Positions 23,909-32,926 of a stretch of 64,000 nucleotides of DNA are shown here, piece by piece (the first letter of the stretch is position 1; each line of letters begins with the position of its first letter). This DNA comes from Streptomyces antarcticus (GTDB taxonomy: Bacteria > Actinomycetota > Actinomycetes > Streptomycetales > Streptomycetaceae): the NCBI RefSeq assembly GCF_026627255.1, contig NZ_JAPNLM010000005.1:305730-369729 (forward strand). The letters run 5' to 3'. The position numbers were made by a program, and so were the translations under genes. The notes below the pieces were generated by a model. The model saw only the letters and a program-made list of their open reading frames with translations. It was not told where the DNA came from and made no database searches.

Positions 23909-25924
23909 GTGACGGAGCCGGGTATCGGCATGGGCCTGCGGGGCCGCAGCGGCATCCTCACCCTTGTCGACGCGTGCCTCAAGGAGACCCCGGCGGCCGA
24001 ACGGCCCCTCACGATGCTGCTCGGACCACCCGGCAGCGGCGCCAGCGAGGCGCACAGCGCCCTCATGGAGCACTTCGGACCCGAGTACCCCTTCGCCTTC
24101 GTCAACTTCGGCGGCTCCCAGTCACTCCTGCCCCGCTACGCCCTGGGCCTCCTCGCCCGCCAGCTCGAACGCAAACTCCCCCGCTACGGACGCTCCCGCT
24201 TCCCGCTGCTCAGCCTCGGCCTGCTCGCCTCCGACCAGGAGCTGCGGATGCGCAGCCTCACCGAGGGCCGGCGCGCCGTCCAGCGGCAGCTCGACGAGTT
24301 CCAGCAGGACAACGAGGCCCGCCACGGCGACTACCTCGCCGCCTTCTTCGAAGTCGGCATGGGCGCGGTCGGCATGCCCGAAGGCGCCTCCACCGCCGCC
24401 CTCGCCCTGTTCCAGGACGCCCTGCGCCGGGGCCGCCGCAGCATGCCGGGCCTGTTCCGCGGACGAACCGGCAGCAGGCTCACCACCGGCGCCCACTGGT
24501 ACGGCGCTCACCCCATGACCCGCAGCGGGGACCCCATGGAAGCCCTCGTCGAACTCAACCTGTGGCGCCACGAGGGAGACGAGAACGCACAGGAGCGCCT
24601 CGACCTCGTGCTGTTCTCGGCGTTCCTGGAAGACCTCAGACGCAACACCGCCCGCAACTTCATGCCCCGCTCCTACCTGCTCCTCCTCGACAACTCCCAC
24701 ACCGAGTACGGCCGCCGCTTCCTGGACCTGCTCGTGCGCGCCCGGCACGACGAGACGGTCGTCGCGGGCCACGCGAGCGACCCGCTGACCGTCGTCGCCA
24801 GCTCCAACCGCTGGCTGCCCCGCTGGGGTCCCGCCACCGGGGACTCCTGGCCCTGGCAGCTCCGCGGCCCCGACCGGGCCTCCCTGACCGACTGGAACAC
24901 CCACCGGCCCACCCGGGACAGCGAGGACACCTGGTGGTACCCCTTACGCCTGCGCGACCTCAACCTCGACGAGGTCCGCATCCGCATCGAGCTCCAGCTC
25001 GGCGGACACGGCGACCTCGCCCCGCTGACCCGCCTCACCCCCTTCGTGCACCGCCTCACCGGCGGACTGCCGCGCGCCGTCCACCAGGTCCTGGAGACGC
25101 TGCGCCAGTCCGGGCCGCCCCCGGACTCGGGGCCCCGGCAGGACCGCTGGCTGCGCGCCCTTCCCGACCGGCCGCTGAGCATCGGCGAGCACACCGCCAC
25201 CCTCGCCGACACCGCCCTCGGCCACCTCCTGCGCGACTTCGACGAGACCGGGCGCGCCGCCCTCGCCGAATGCGCCGCCGCCCGGGACTTCTCCGTCGGC
25301 ACGCGCCTCCTCAGCCCCGGCGACGCCCTGTTCGGCGAAGTCCGGTCCCGCTGGCTGCTGTCAGGACCGGCCGCCGTCGTCCCCGTACTCCACCCCTGGC
25401 TGCGCCGGCTGCTGCTGTGGCGGCTCGCCCGGCGTCCCGACGCGTGGGACACCGCGCACGAACTCCTCGCCGAGCACTACCGGGACGAGGGACGCCCCGT
25501 CCAGGAGATGTACCACGAGCTCGCTCTCGGGCGTACCGACGCGGTCACCGCCCACCTGACCCGGCGCTTCACCACGGTGCCGGCCCTGCAGTGGATCGCG
25601 GAGTTCCACGCGGTCACCGCCGCACCCAATCGCCTCCCCGCCGACGGCGGCCCGCTGGAACTCCTCGCCGGGCTGGGCCCGCGCACCACCGGGCGCGCCG
25701 GTGGGCGCGTCATGGACGTGGAAGCCGTCATCCACACGCTGGTGACGACCCGATGGGTGTGGAGCGATCCGCTCGCCGACCCCGCCATGCGACTCAACGA
25801 CATGATCGCCGACGGCTTCACCCAGCTGTCCCAACTGCGGAGGAACGACATCGTGGCCCTCTTCAACGAGGCGGAGCGACACCGGCACTGGCGCGATCCC
25901 CAGACCGCCGGCGGGGAGGGCTGA
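23909..25924 (+). CDS. Degenerate STAND-like P-loop ATPase
   Basis: A 671-residue cytosolic protein. The P-loop is GPPGSGASEAHSAL near residue 40, lacking the canonical Walker A lysine. A Walker-B-like strand YLLLLDNSHTEYG lies near residue 256 and a sensor-like LTVVASSNRWLP near 292. A GGLPRAVHQVLETL segment near 385 recalls the GLPL motif of NB-ARC/STAND proteins. The C-terminal third is helical without a known effector. It ends 4 bp before a membrane-anchored type-I binding protein, so the two form one operon. I know no named system with this pair. The missing lysine suggests altered or lost ATP hydrolysis. Confidence 0.75.
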   Translation: MTEPGIGMGLRGRSGILTLVDACLKETPAAERPLTMLLGPPGSGASEAHSALMEHFGPEYPFAFVNFGGSQSLLPRYALGLLARQLERKLPRYGRSRFPLLSLGLLASDQELRMRSLTEGRRAVQRQLDEFQQDNEARHGDYLAAFFEVGMGAVGMPEGASTAALALFQDALRRGRRSMPGLFRGRTGSRLTTGAHWYGAHPMTRSGDPMEALVELNLWRHEGDENAQERLDLVLFSAFLEDLRRNTARNFMPRSYLLLLDNSHTEYGRRFLDLLVRARHDETVVAGHASDPLTVVASSNRWLPRWGPATGDSWPWQLRGPDRASLTDWNTHRPTRDSEDTWWYPLRLRDLNLDEVRIRIELQLGGHGDLAPLTRLTPFVHRLTGGLPRAVHQVLETLRQSGPPPDSGPRQDRWLRALPDRPLSIGEHTATLADTALGHLLRDFDETGRAALAECAAARDFSVGTRLLSPGDALFGEVRSRWLLSGPAAVVPVLHPWLRRLLLWRLARRPDAWDTAHELLAEHYRDEGRPVQEMYHELALGRTDAVTAHLTRRFTTVPALQWIAEFHAVTAAPNRLPADGGPLELLAGLGPRTTGRAGGRVMDVEAVIHTLVTTRWVWSDPLADPAMRLNDMIADGFTQLSQLRRNDIVALFNEAERHRHWRDPQTAGGEG

Positions 25925-25928
25925 GCCC

Positions 25929-27407
25929 GTGGTCAGACTCGAATGGCCGCTGCACGTGGTACGCCGCGTCGCCCTCGCCCTCGCGGGCGCCGCCGTGCTC
26001 GCCACGGCGCTCTGGCTGGGCGCCGGCTGGATCCAGGAATGGCGCTCCACCTGCGCCGAGGGAGTCGTAGAACGGGGCGAACGGGACGAATGCGTCGGGG
26101 TGACCGACGGCTCCTACACGTTCGCCCCGCACCTCGAAGAGGTCGGGAAGAAGATCCAGGAGGAGAACGCCCGCGTCCTGGCCGACGCCGGCGAGGAGCC
26201 CTACGTCAGCGTCGCCTACCTCACCTCCTTCACCACCACCGCCGAGGACAGCAACTCCGCGGAAGGCGTCCGGCACGAACTCCAGGGCGCCTACCTCGCC
26301 CAGTACCGCCACAACCGCGGCGACCTGTCGGCCACGCCGAAGATCCGCCTGCTGATCGCCAACCCGGGCAGCCGGTCGGCCCACTGGCGGCACACCGTCG
26401 ACGAGCTGATCGCCCGCAAGGACTCCCCGGACCGGCTGGTCGCGGTGGCCGGCCTCGGCCCCAGCACGGACGAGAACCTCGCGGCCATACGACGGCTCTC
26501 CGAACACGGCATCGCCATGGTCGGAGCCACCATGACGGCCACCGACATCCAGAACATCAACGGCTTCGTCCGGGTCGCCCCCACCAACGTCGACGAGGCG
26601 TACGCCGCCGCCGGCTACCTGAAGAGGCGCGGCGTCGCCAGCGCCGTCGTCATCCAGGACGTGGCCAAGGGCAATCTGTACGCCTCCACGCTCGGCACGG
26701 CCTTCACCGAGGCCTTCCACGACGGCGGCGCTCACAAACTGGTGGCCGAGCGGATGACCTACGACTCCTCCGTCGGCAGCGCCTGGCAGAACGAACTCCG
26801 CTACATGTCGGGCCAGTTGTGCCTGCAACGCCCGCAGGTCGTCTACTTCGCGGGCCGCGGCCGGCACCTCACCCATTTCCTGGACTCGCTGGCCAACCGA
26901 AGCTGCACCGAGCAGAAGTTCACCGTCTTCGCCGGGGACGACACCACGAACCTGACCGCCGAACAGCTCGCCCACGCCGCCGACACCGGGGTCGAGGTCC
27001 TCTACACCGGCCTCTCCCACCCCGACATGTACCGGGCGTCCCCGCAGTCGGTGTCCGCCCCCTCGGCGAAGAACTTCCAGCAGGGTGGCCTGCTCGACCA
27101 GTGGTTCCCGCACGACGCGCGCCACGACGGCGGCGCGCTGATGGGCCACGACGCCGTCCTCGCCGCCGCCCACGGCATCCAGATGGCCGCACGCTGGCAG
27201 GGCAAGGTCGCCGGCGACGCCGTGGCCCGGATGTTCCACCAGATGGACGGAAGTCAGCAGGTGGCGGGAGCCAGCGGCTTCATCTCCTTCCAGAACAACG
27301 GCAACCCCCGCAACAAGGCGGTACCGGTCCTGCGGCTCAACGCGGCGGGCCAGGCCGAGTTCGTCGAGGTGTCGGCGGCGCAGGGCAAGCCCCCCGAACA
27401 GCAGTGA
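25929..27407 (+). CDS. Membrane-anchored type-I periplasmic-binding (LivK-like) protein
   Basis: A 492-residue protein with an N-terminal uncleaved-looking TM helix (VALALAGAAVLATALWLGAGW) rather than a lipobox. The rest is an extracellular PBP type-I fold: VSVAYLTSFTTTAED, RLVAVAGLGPSTDENLAAIR, GIAMVGATMTATDIQ, NGFVRVAPTNVDEAYAA and the ligand-domain end GASGFISFQNNGNP. The fold normally binds branched-chain amino acids. Without permease genes and paired with an ATPase, it looks like a receptor. A GTG start 5 nt after the ATPase stop is preceded by GGGAGGG. Annotation pipelines would call it a branched-chain amino-acid ABC binding protein. Confidence 0.82.
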   Translation: MVRLEWPLHVVRRVALALAGAAVLATALWLGAGWIQEWRSTCAEGVVERGERDECVGVTDGSYTFAPHLEEVGKKIQEENARVLADAGEEPYVSVAYLTSFTTTAEDSNSAEGVRHELQGAYLAQYRHNRGDLSATPKIRLLIANPGSRSAHWRHTVDELIARKDSPDRLVAVAGLGPSTDENLAAIRRLSEHGIAMVGATMTATDIQNINGFVRVAPTNVDEAYAAAGYLKRRGVASAVVIQDVAKGNLYASTLGTAFTEAFHDGGAHKLVAERMTYDSSVGSAWQNELRYMSGQLCLQRPQVVYFAGRGRHLTHFLDSLANRSCTEQKFTVFAGDDTTNLTAEQLAHAADTGVEVLYTGLSHPDMYRASPQSVSAPSAKNFQQGGLLDQWFPHDARHDGGALMGHDAVLAAAHGIQMAARWQGKVAGDAVARMFHQMDGSQQVAGASGFISFQNNGNPRNKAVPVLRLNAAGQAEFVEVSAAQGKPPEQQ

Positions 27408-27537
27408 CACGGACGGCGGCGGGCAGCGGCCGCCCGCCGCCGCCCGCCGCTCAAGCCCAGGGACAACCACGCGCTCCCCGATGCGCGCCCGGTACACATC
27501 CCGCCCCTCGTGGCGCGGGGGCGGGGGTGGGTGCCGC

Positions 27538-27897
27538 TCAGGCGGTCGTGCCGCCGGGGCCGTAGTGGGTGCTGAGGCCGTGGTGGTAGGCAGGATCGCC
27601 GAGGTGTAGCTGCCGGTCGAACTCGGGGGCGTTCTCGATCTGCACCCGCGTCAGGCCCACGTAGATCCGCTGCTCGTCCAGCTCGATGCGGGTGATGGTC
27701 CCGGCCGGGATCAGTACCTCCTTGCCGAAGACCCAGACTCCGGTGTCGACCACCAGGTAGGAGGAGTCGAGTTCGGCCGAGTGCTTGTCGACCTTGCCCA
27801 CGGTGCCGTCGGTCGCCTCGACCGGCCAGCCGGCCAGGTCCACGCCCTCGACGAACTCCGGGGCCTGTCGGTGGTTCCACATGTCGTGACTGGTCAT
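27538..27897 (-). CDS. PRC-barrel domain protein
   Basis: A 119-residue protein with one PRC-barrel domain: EGVDLAGWPVEATDGTVGKV, SSYLVVDTGVWVFGKEVLIP and AGTITRIELDEQRIYVGL. PRC-barrels are small beta folds found in RimM and photosynthetic reaction-centre H subunits. Stand-alone actinobacterial forms are linked to stress. The C terminus is rich in His and Gly. No operon partner. Confidence 0.87.
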   Translation of the reverse strand: MTSHDMWNHRQAPEFVEGVDLAGWPVEATDGTVGKVDKHSAELDSSYLVVDTGVWVFGKEVLIPAGTITRIELDEQRIYVGLTRVQIENAPEFDRQLHLGDPAYHHGLSTHYGPGGTTA

Positions 27898-27949
27898 GAG
27901 GCCCGCGTGCCCCCGGGCCGCCGTCCCAATCCCGCGCCCCGGCGGCCGC

Positions 27950-28342
27950 CTACTGCGGCTGAGTGGCGATCTGGATCAGGTTGCCGCAGGTGTCGTCGAA
28001 GACGGCGGTGGTGACGACGCCCATGTCCAGGGGTTCCTGGGTGAAGCGGACCCCGAGGGCGCGCAGGCGCGCGTACTCCGCGTGCACGTCGTCGACGGCG
28101 AACTGGGCGAGCGGGATGCCGTCCTTGGCGAGCGTGTCGCGGTAGGGCCTGACGGCCGGGTGGCCGGCGGGCTCCAGGAGGAGCTGGGTGCCGCCGGGCT
28201 CGTCCGGCGAGACGACGGTCAGCCACCGGTCCTTCTCGCCCACGGGGACGTCGTACTTCTTCACGAAGCCGAGGATCTCGGTGTAGAAGCGCAGGGCCTC
28301 GGCCTGGTCGTCTACGAAGACGCTGGTCAGATGGATCTTCAC
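27950..28342 (-). CDS. VOC-family (glyoxalase/bleomycin-resistance) protein
   Basis: A 130-residue VOC-fold protein: MKIHLTSVFVDDQAEALRFY, TEILGFVKKYDVPV, WLTVVSPDEPGGTQLLLEP and FDDTCGNLIQIATQP. Metal-ligand positions (His4 and a late Glu position) are only partly kept, with Gln/Asn near the end, so activity is uncertain. The GTG at 28342 has GGAGGAAAG upstream and overlaps the ArsR stop by 4 bp (GTGA). The ArsR-VOC pair is a common arrangement in which the regulator controls the VOC enzyme. Confidence 0.88.
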   Translation of the reverse strand: MKIHLTSVFVDDQAEALRFYTEILGFVKKYDVPVGEKDRWLTVVSPDEPGGTQLLLEPAGHPAVRPYRDTLAKDGIPLAQFAVDDVHAEYARLRALGVRFTQEPLDMGVVTTAVFDDTCGNLIQIATQPQ

Positions 28343-28647
28343 GGGGTGCTTTCCTCCGGTCCGGATGGGTCGGGCGCGAGCCATCGCTCGGCGATCCGCC
28401 GCAGCGGGGCCGTGTTCAGGTCGTGGAACTTGTAGCGGCCCTCCCGCCTGCTCTCGACCAGCCCGGCGGCCTCCAGCACGGCGAGGTGCTGGGAAACCGC
28501 CTGGCGTGAGATGCCGAGCCGGTGCTTCATGCTCAGGCGCGCGCAGATCTCGAACAGTGTCTGTCCGGACCTTTCCGTGAGCTCGTCGAGGATGGTGCGG
28601 CGGGTGGGGTCGGCCAGGGCTTTGAAGAGGTCACCGGCCACGTCCAC
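28339..28647 (-). CDS. ArsR-family repressor
   Basis: A 102-residue winged-helix regulator: GDLFKALADPTRRTILDEL, LFEICARLSMKHRLGISRQA, VSQHLAVLEAAGLVESRREG. It lacks the Cys metal-site motif of ArsR/SmtB, as is usual for the ArsR-VOC/SRPBCC subgroup. The GTG at 28647 is chosen because a perfect inverted repeat lies 3 bp upstream; a GTG at 28641 is also possible. The stop overlaps the VOC start, so the two are coupled. Autoregulation through the repeat is likely. Confidence 0.9.
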   Translation of the reverse strand: MDVAGDLFKALADPTRRTILDELTERSGQTLFEICARLSMKHRLGISRQAVSQHLAVLEAAGLVESRREGRYKFHDLNTAPLRRIAERWLAPDPSGPEESTP

Positions 28648-28649
28648 AC

Positions 28650-28675
28650 GATAGGCAACCACACACTTGCCTATC
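28650..28675 (-). promoter_or_regulatory. ArsR operator (9 bp inverted repeat)
   Basis: GATAGGCAA (28650-28658) and TTGCCTATC (28667-28675) are perfect inverted arms with an 8 nt spacer. The site is immediately upstream of the ArsR start and touches the last codon of the PepSY remnant. The AT-rich, symmetrical site stands out in GC-rich DNA. Binding by the adjacent ArsR is inferred. Confidence 0.75.
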
Positions 28676-29881
28676 AAGTCGAGGTGCGCCGCGCCCGAAC
28701 CCCGCGTACGAGCCCGACGGCCCCGTCGAACAGCAGGAAGGCGAGGAGCGTCACCCCGAGTACCGGCAGCGCCCAGCCCAGGCGCCGCCACGGCCGGCAG
28801 ACCGGCCACGAGAGCCGGCAGGGGCAGGGTGCGCCAGGCGCCGCGGGCCGGGGCCTTGCCCATCGAGGCCCTGCGCGTTGTCGTTCTGCGCCACGACCCA
28901 CGCGCTGGACGCGTCGGCAGGGGGCGTCACCTCGACGGTGCCGCCCAGACCCGCCGCCCGGGCGGCGGCCAGTGCCGAGTCGAAGGCGGCCGGATCGGCG
29001 TCGGCGGCCTTCGGGGTACCGCCGTGGCCCGCGTGCTCCCCGCCCTCCGCCCCATCCGGCGGCTCGGCTCCGGGCAGCAGGGTGTCGAGTTCCGGCGCGC
29101 GCCCCTTGACCGCGTCCAGCAGCTGCCCGAAGCGCTCGCCGGCGTAGTGGGACCAGGTCAGCCCGGTGGCGCTGAGGAAGAACAGGCCGAGCGCGAGCCA
29201 CACGCCCGTCGCCGCGTGGAAGCTGCGGGTACGGCGCACGCCCTTGGCACCCCGGTCGGGCAGCAGCACGCCGCGGGCCGAGCCGGCGCGCTGCCCGCGA
29301 CAGCGGCCGAGCCAGAGCACGAGGCCGCCCGCGACGACCACCCCGAGCCAGCTCGCGGCGACCTCGGAGTAGAGGCGGCCGGTCTCGCCCAGGTGCAGGT
29401 TCCGGTGCAGGTCGTCCAGCCAGGTGGTCAGCGGAGTCGATCCGTACCAGGTGGTGAGCTCGCCCCGCACCCGCGCGGTGTACGGGTCGACGAAGACCGT
29501 GCGCTGCCTCTCGCCCAACTCGGGCACGGACAGCACCACTCGGGTGGTGTGCCGCGGCCCTGCGGGTGTCGTGACGGAGGCGAGGGTGCCCTCCGGGTGC
29601 GCCGACCGTGCCGCGGTGATCTGCTCCGCCAGCGGACGGGCCTGCCCGCCGCTCTGCTCGACGCGCAGCTGTTCGCCGTACACGAGCTGGTCGAGCTGAG
29701 GGGTGAAGGTGTAGATCAGCCCGGTGAGGGCCGCGACGAGCAGGAACGGGGCGACGAACACCCCGGCGTAGAAGTGCAGTCGGAGCACCAGGGCGCGCGC
29801 ACCCCGCCACGAGCGGCCGGGGGGCTCCTCCCGTGTCGTCCGGTCCTGCCCCCGCGTGTCGTGACCGATGGCCGAAGACAT
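28674..29881 (-). pseudogene. Decayed PepSY-associated TM-helix (PepSY_TM) gene
   Basis: The N-terminal 330 residues are intact from the ATG at 29881. RLHFYAGVFVAPFLLVAALT, the LDDLHRNLHLGETGRLYSE block and a histidine-rich TM (FHAATGVWLALGLFFLSATG) are present, typical of PepSY_TM proteins of iron and redox membranes. After AWVVAQNDN the sequence jumps. About 70 residues carrying the next PepSY half and TM helix are missing. The tail RTLPLPALVAGL and then GWALPVLGVTLLAFLLFDGA appears in two other frames, ending at 28674. So there is a deletion near 28865-28885 plus a frameshift near 28800. The in-frame product would end at 28751 with a nonsense tail. Confidence 0.72.
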
Positions 29882-30300
29882 GTGTGTTCCCCCATCAGTA
29901 CGCGCGCTCAGTGCGTGCGCGTACGGCGAAGCCGGTAGGTGGTGTGTGCCGGGCGCGCGGGCGCGGTAACCGCGGCCGCGCCCGGTACACCGGCCGGAGA
30001 ACGTGCGGGTCACCCGGTACTTCCGCTCCGACACGGCTCCTCCTCCTGGCACGCACGGGTGAGGGACCGCCTGCCGGCTCCTGATCACCTCCGCCATGTA
30101 GTCGGACCGGAACCCCATCTGGTTTCCGCCACTTTCCGTTCACGCCGAAGGGCCCGGCCCGTACAACCGTGGGCCGGGCTCGGAGTCCGGGTCGGGACGC
30201 GCGTACACCCCTTACGCCGGGCGGCCGTCCTGCTCGCGGCCCTTCCAGGCCGGCACCGCGCACGGCTCAGGGGGCGGCCCGCCGTCGCGGGGGCGCGGCG
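29882..30300. other. Intergenic region upstream of the PepSY remnant
   Basis: About 420 bp. A hairpin of GCCCGGCCC (30152-30160) and GGGCCGGGC (30171-30179) with a 10 nt loop probably terminates the secreted-protein gene transcribed toward it. On the minus strand an open frame with a KYRVTRTF segment precedes the PepSY start but is Arg-rich and lacks convincing coding character. No other gene seen. Confidence 0.5.
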
Positions 30301-30861
30301 CTACTTCTTCTCGCAGGTGAAGGTCACCTGAGCGCTCCGCGCGCTCATCTTCTGGTCCGGCAGGTGCAGGGTGACGAAGGTGCTCACCGTCGAGGCGTTC
30401 GCCTGGCCCGGCACCTTCACCACGTGCAGCACGGCTCGGCTGCCGGTCCCGGCGGCGAAGTCGGCCGAGCCCGGGGAGACCGGGTCGGAGCTGGAGGCGA
30501 ACGTCCAGTAGTAGCGGACCTTCCCCGGCCCGGTGGCCGTGATCTTGCCGTCGAACTCGGCCGTGGTCCCCTTGGAGCAGTCGATGACGGACCCGGGCGG
30601 AGTCAGGACGACCACCTCGGCCTTGGTGACCTTCACGCTCCCCTTGCCGCCTCCCGGCTTCTGCGGGAGAGGCTTGGCGCACGTGACGCCCGGCTTGCCG
30701 CCGCCGCCCGGCACCAGCTCGCAGGAGGGTGCCGAGGGTGCGGCGCCCGGGCCCGCCGCGCGGCCCTGGGCCGCGAAGGCGGGGGTGAGGGCTACCGAGG
30801 AGGCGAGGAGCGGGGCCGCGAGAAGCGAGAGGCACCGACGCCGGTTCGTCTGCCGGATCAT
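30301..30861 (-). CDS. Secreted beta-sandwich protein of unknown function
   Basis: A 186-residue exported protein. The signal peptide RRRCLSLLAAPLLASSVALT ends at AFAAQG. A Pro/Gly linker with Cys residues (APSCELVPGGG, VTCAKPLP) follows. Then comes a domain alternating beta strands: VKVTKAEVVVLTPPGSV, AEFDGKITATGPGKVRYYW, ASTVSTFVTLHLP and AQVTFTCEKK. The pattern suggests an Ig-like domain with two disulphides. I do not recognise a named family. The ATG at 30861 begins the signal peptide. Likely a cell-surface or secreted factor. Confidence 0.75.
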   Translation of the reverse strand: MIRQTNRRRCLSLLAAPLLASSVALTPAFAAQGRAAGPGAAPSAPSCELVPGGGGKPGVTCAKPLPQKPGGGKGSVKVTKAEVVVLTPPGSVIDCSKGTTAEFDGKITATGPGKVRYYWTFASSSDPVSPGSADFAAGTGSRAVLHVVKVPGQANASTVSTFVTLHLPDQKMSARSAQVTFTCEKK

Positions 30862-31221
30862 CGTGCTGTCCTTCGTGAGGAGAGCCCCGAGGCAACACCC
30901 AGGATATCGGCCGGTACGCCCACCGGGCGGCCCGAACCCCCGCGGCCGCCCGAGAGGGCCGGTGCGACGCGGTGCGACGCTCTGTGCCCAGGGGGACACG
31001 GGGACGGGGCGTACCCGGGAGCGCCGGGGGACCCGGCGGCGCTCCCCGCCGGGACGGTCGTGACCATCCCCCCGGTCCGCTCGTTCAAGATGGCCCGGGG
31101 CCGACGCCCAGCCCTCCCCGATCAGGCCTTGACCGGGAACCGCGGTGAAGGGCGGGGTCCGCGCGCCCGCTTGGCGTATTCGAACTCTTCCCGGGATCCT
31201 GCGGCCGCCGCACCCGGAAAG

Positions 31222-31227
31222 TATGAT
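31222..31227 (+). promoter_or_regulatory. -10 element for a possibly leaderless mRNA
   Basis: TATGAT at 31222-31227 ends 6 bp before the ATG at 31234, so transcription would begin at or next to the start codon, and no ribosome-binding site is seen. No good -35 is visible. The remainder of 30862-31221 between the two genes is GC-rich and shows no gene. Confidence 0.4.
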
Positions 31228-31233
31228 CAAGCA

Positions 31234-31770
31234 ATGTCTGACATGACCGAAACCACGCCCGGTTGGCTGACCAGCGACGAGCTGGAACTGGCCAGGGCCC
31301 GGATGCCGATCCTGTACGTGGAGGCCGTGCCCGTACGTGTGGACACCAGCGGCGAAGTCACCAGCATCGGGCTGCTGTTGCGCATCGGCCCGGACGGGAC
31401 GGTCAGCCGGAACCTGGTGTCCGGCCGCGTCCTGCACCACGAGCGGGTCCGGGACGCGCTGCTGCGCCACCTGGAGAAGGACCTCGGCCCGATGGCCCTG
31501 CCCCACGTCCCCGCCTCCCTCCAGCCCTTCACGGTCGCCGAGTACTTCCCCACGGTGGGGGTCACCTCGTACCACGACCCCCGCCAACACGCGGTGTCCC
31601 TCGCCTACATCGTGCCGGTGACCGGCGACTGCCGGCCCCGTCAGGACGCGCTTGACCTGGTCTGGCTGAGTCCGCAGGAGGCGGCCTCGATCTCCGTTCA
31701 GAACGAGATGCCGGGCGGGCACGGGGTGTTGCTGAAGCAGGCACTCGCCTACGCGGGACACGCCTACTGA
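31234..31770 (+). CDS. DUF4916 (NUDIX-like) protein
   Basis: A 178-residue protein matching the DUF4916 family: WLTSDELELARARMPILYVE, AVPVRVDTSGEV, IGLLLRIGPDGTVSRNLVSG, LPHVPASLQPFTVAEYFPT and HAVSLAYIVPVTGD. The fold is NUDIX-like, but the classical Nudix box (GX5EX7REUXEEXGU) is not intact, so pyrophosphohydrolase activity is doubtful. The ATG at 31234 is chosen; it has a -10-like TATGAT just upstream and may be leaderless. Confidence 0.82.
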   Translation: MSDMTETTPGWLTSDELELARARMPILYVEAVPVRVDTSGEVTSIGLLLRIGPDGTVSRNLVSGRVLHHERVRDALLRHLEKDLGPMALPHVPASLQPFTVAEYFPTVGVTSYHDPRQHAVSLAYIVPVTGDCRPRQDALDLVWLSPQEAASISVQNEMPGGHGVLLKQALAYAGHAY

Positions 31771-31806
31771 GCTGCGCCCCGCCGCCGCCCGCCGGTCCGG
31801 GCAGCA

Positions 31807-31862
31807 CGGGTGGCCGCCCGCGCTGCCCGGAGAAGGACGGGTGGGCCGCCCGCGCTGCCCGG
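31807..31862. repeat. 24-25 bp direct repeat
   Basis: CGGGTGGCCGCCCGCGCTGC plus CCGG occurs at 31807-31830 and again, with one extra G, at 31838-31862. It lies between the convergent DUF4916 and DJ-1 genes. Each copy contains a short GGCCGCCC-type inverted element, but no clear terminator. Confidence 0.75.
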
Positions 31863-31936
31863 AAGGAGGACGCGTGACGTTGACGAGCCCGGCCCTGAGC
31901 CCGCCGTGACGTTCGCGCCCGCTCCGAGCGGGCCGG

Positions 31937-32503
31937 TCAGGTCACGGGGGCCTTGGCCCGCAGGACGGTCAGGAACTCCCGCATCCAGCTCGAGTGGTCC
32001 GGCCAGGCCCTGGCCGAGACCAGCGTGCCGTCGACCACGGTCTCGGAGTCCTCGAACGCCGCTCCGGCCGCCTTCATGTCCGGCTCCAGCGCCGGGTAGG
32101 CCGTCACCCGGCGGCCGGCCAGGCCGCCCGCCGCGGCCGTGATCAGCGGGCCGTGGCAGATCTGGGCGATCGGCTTGTCCGCCCCGGCGAAGGCGGCCAG
32201 GATCCGCCGTACCTCCGGGTCGTTGCGCAGGTACTCCGGAGCCCTCCCGCCCGGGACGACCACGGCCTCGTAGTCCTCGGTGACCACGTCGGCGAAGGCC
32301 AGGTCGGCCGGCCAGGTGTAGCCCGGCTTCTCGGTGTACGTGTCGAAGCCGTCCTCGAAGTCGTGGACCACGAACCGCAGCTTCTTGACGGACGGCGCCG
32401 CGATGTGGACCTCGTAGCCCTCCTCGCGCAGGCGTTGGTACGGATAGAGGACTTCCAGCGACTCGGCCGCGTCACCGGTCACGATGAGGATCTTCACTGC
32501 CAT
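31937..32503 (-). CDS. DJ-1/PfpI-family protein
   Basis: A 188-residue DJ-1/PfpI-superfamily protein. MAVKILIVTGDAAESLEVLY provides the conserved Glu region, EAVVVPGGRAPEYLRND a family block, and KPIAQICHGPLITAAAG contains the nucleophilic Cys in the elbow. Family members act as deglycases, chaperones or cysteine hydrolases in stress. The ATG at 32503 has GGAG upstream. Cytosolic. No operon partner. Confidence 0.92.
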   Translation of the reverse strand: MAVKILIVTGDAAESLEVLYPYQRLREEGYEVHIAAPSVKKLRFVVHDFEDGFDTYTEKPGYTWPADLAFADVVTEDYEAVVVPGGRAPEYLRNDPEVRRILAAFAGADKPIAQICHGPLITAAAGGLAGRRVTAYPALEPDMKAAGAAFEDSETVVDGTLVSARAWPDHSSWMREFLTVLRAKAPVT

Positions 32504-32926
32504 GGGCTGCTCCAGGGAGGACGGATCACGATCGGTCGGCCCCGCCGGGGCCACCGTTACCCTCCCCGGGGTGCGCGGACCGCACACCCCCGGTGTTTGC
32601 CGTTCGGTTTCGGGAGCGGGGAACAAACAGGTTTCGTTGACCGTTCATCTACATGTGGGTGCGGGAAGGGATGATGTCCCCGGGCCTGACCATCGCCTGT
32701 GGGGAAGATCGTCCGGCTGAAGCCCCGCAGAGCCTTTCGCCGCGAGGCGACCGCCCTTCCCGCTCCCGCCTTCGAACGCCCCGGCCGGCTGTCCCCCCTG
32801 CCGGCCGGGGCCGCCCCGGCCGGCCCTCCCCCCCCGGCCGGTCGGGGCCCTTGCGTATCCCCGGCCCCGCCCCCCCTCCCCGAGGACGGCACCGCAGGGT
32901 CGGGGCCGGGCGGACGGCGTGACCCG
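32504..32926. other. Intergenic region, promoter candidates only
   Basis: About 420 bp between the DJ-1 start and the sigma-factor stop. The stretch around 32618-32655 (AACAAACAGGTTTCGTTGAC) is notably AT-rich and may hold the DJ-1 promoter, with GTCAACGAAACC on the minus strand. The remaining sequence is GC-rich with no convincing reading frame. Confidence 0.4.
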
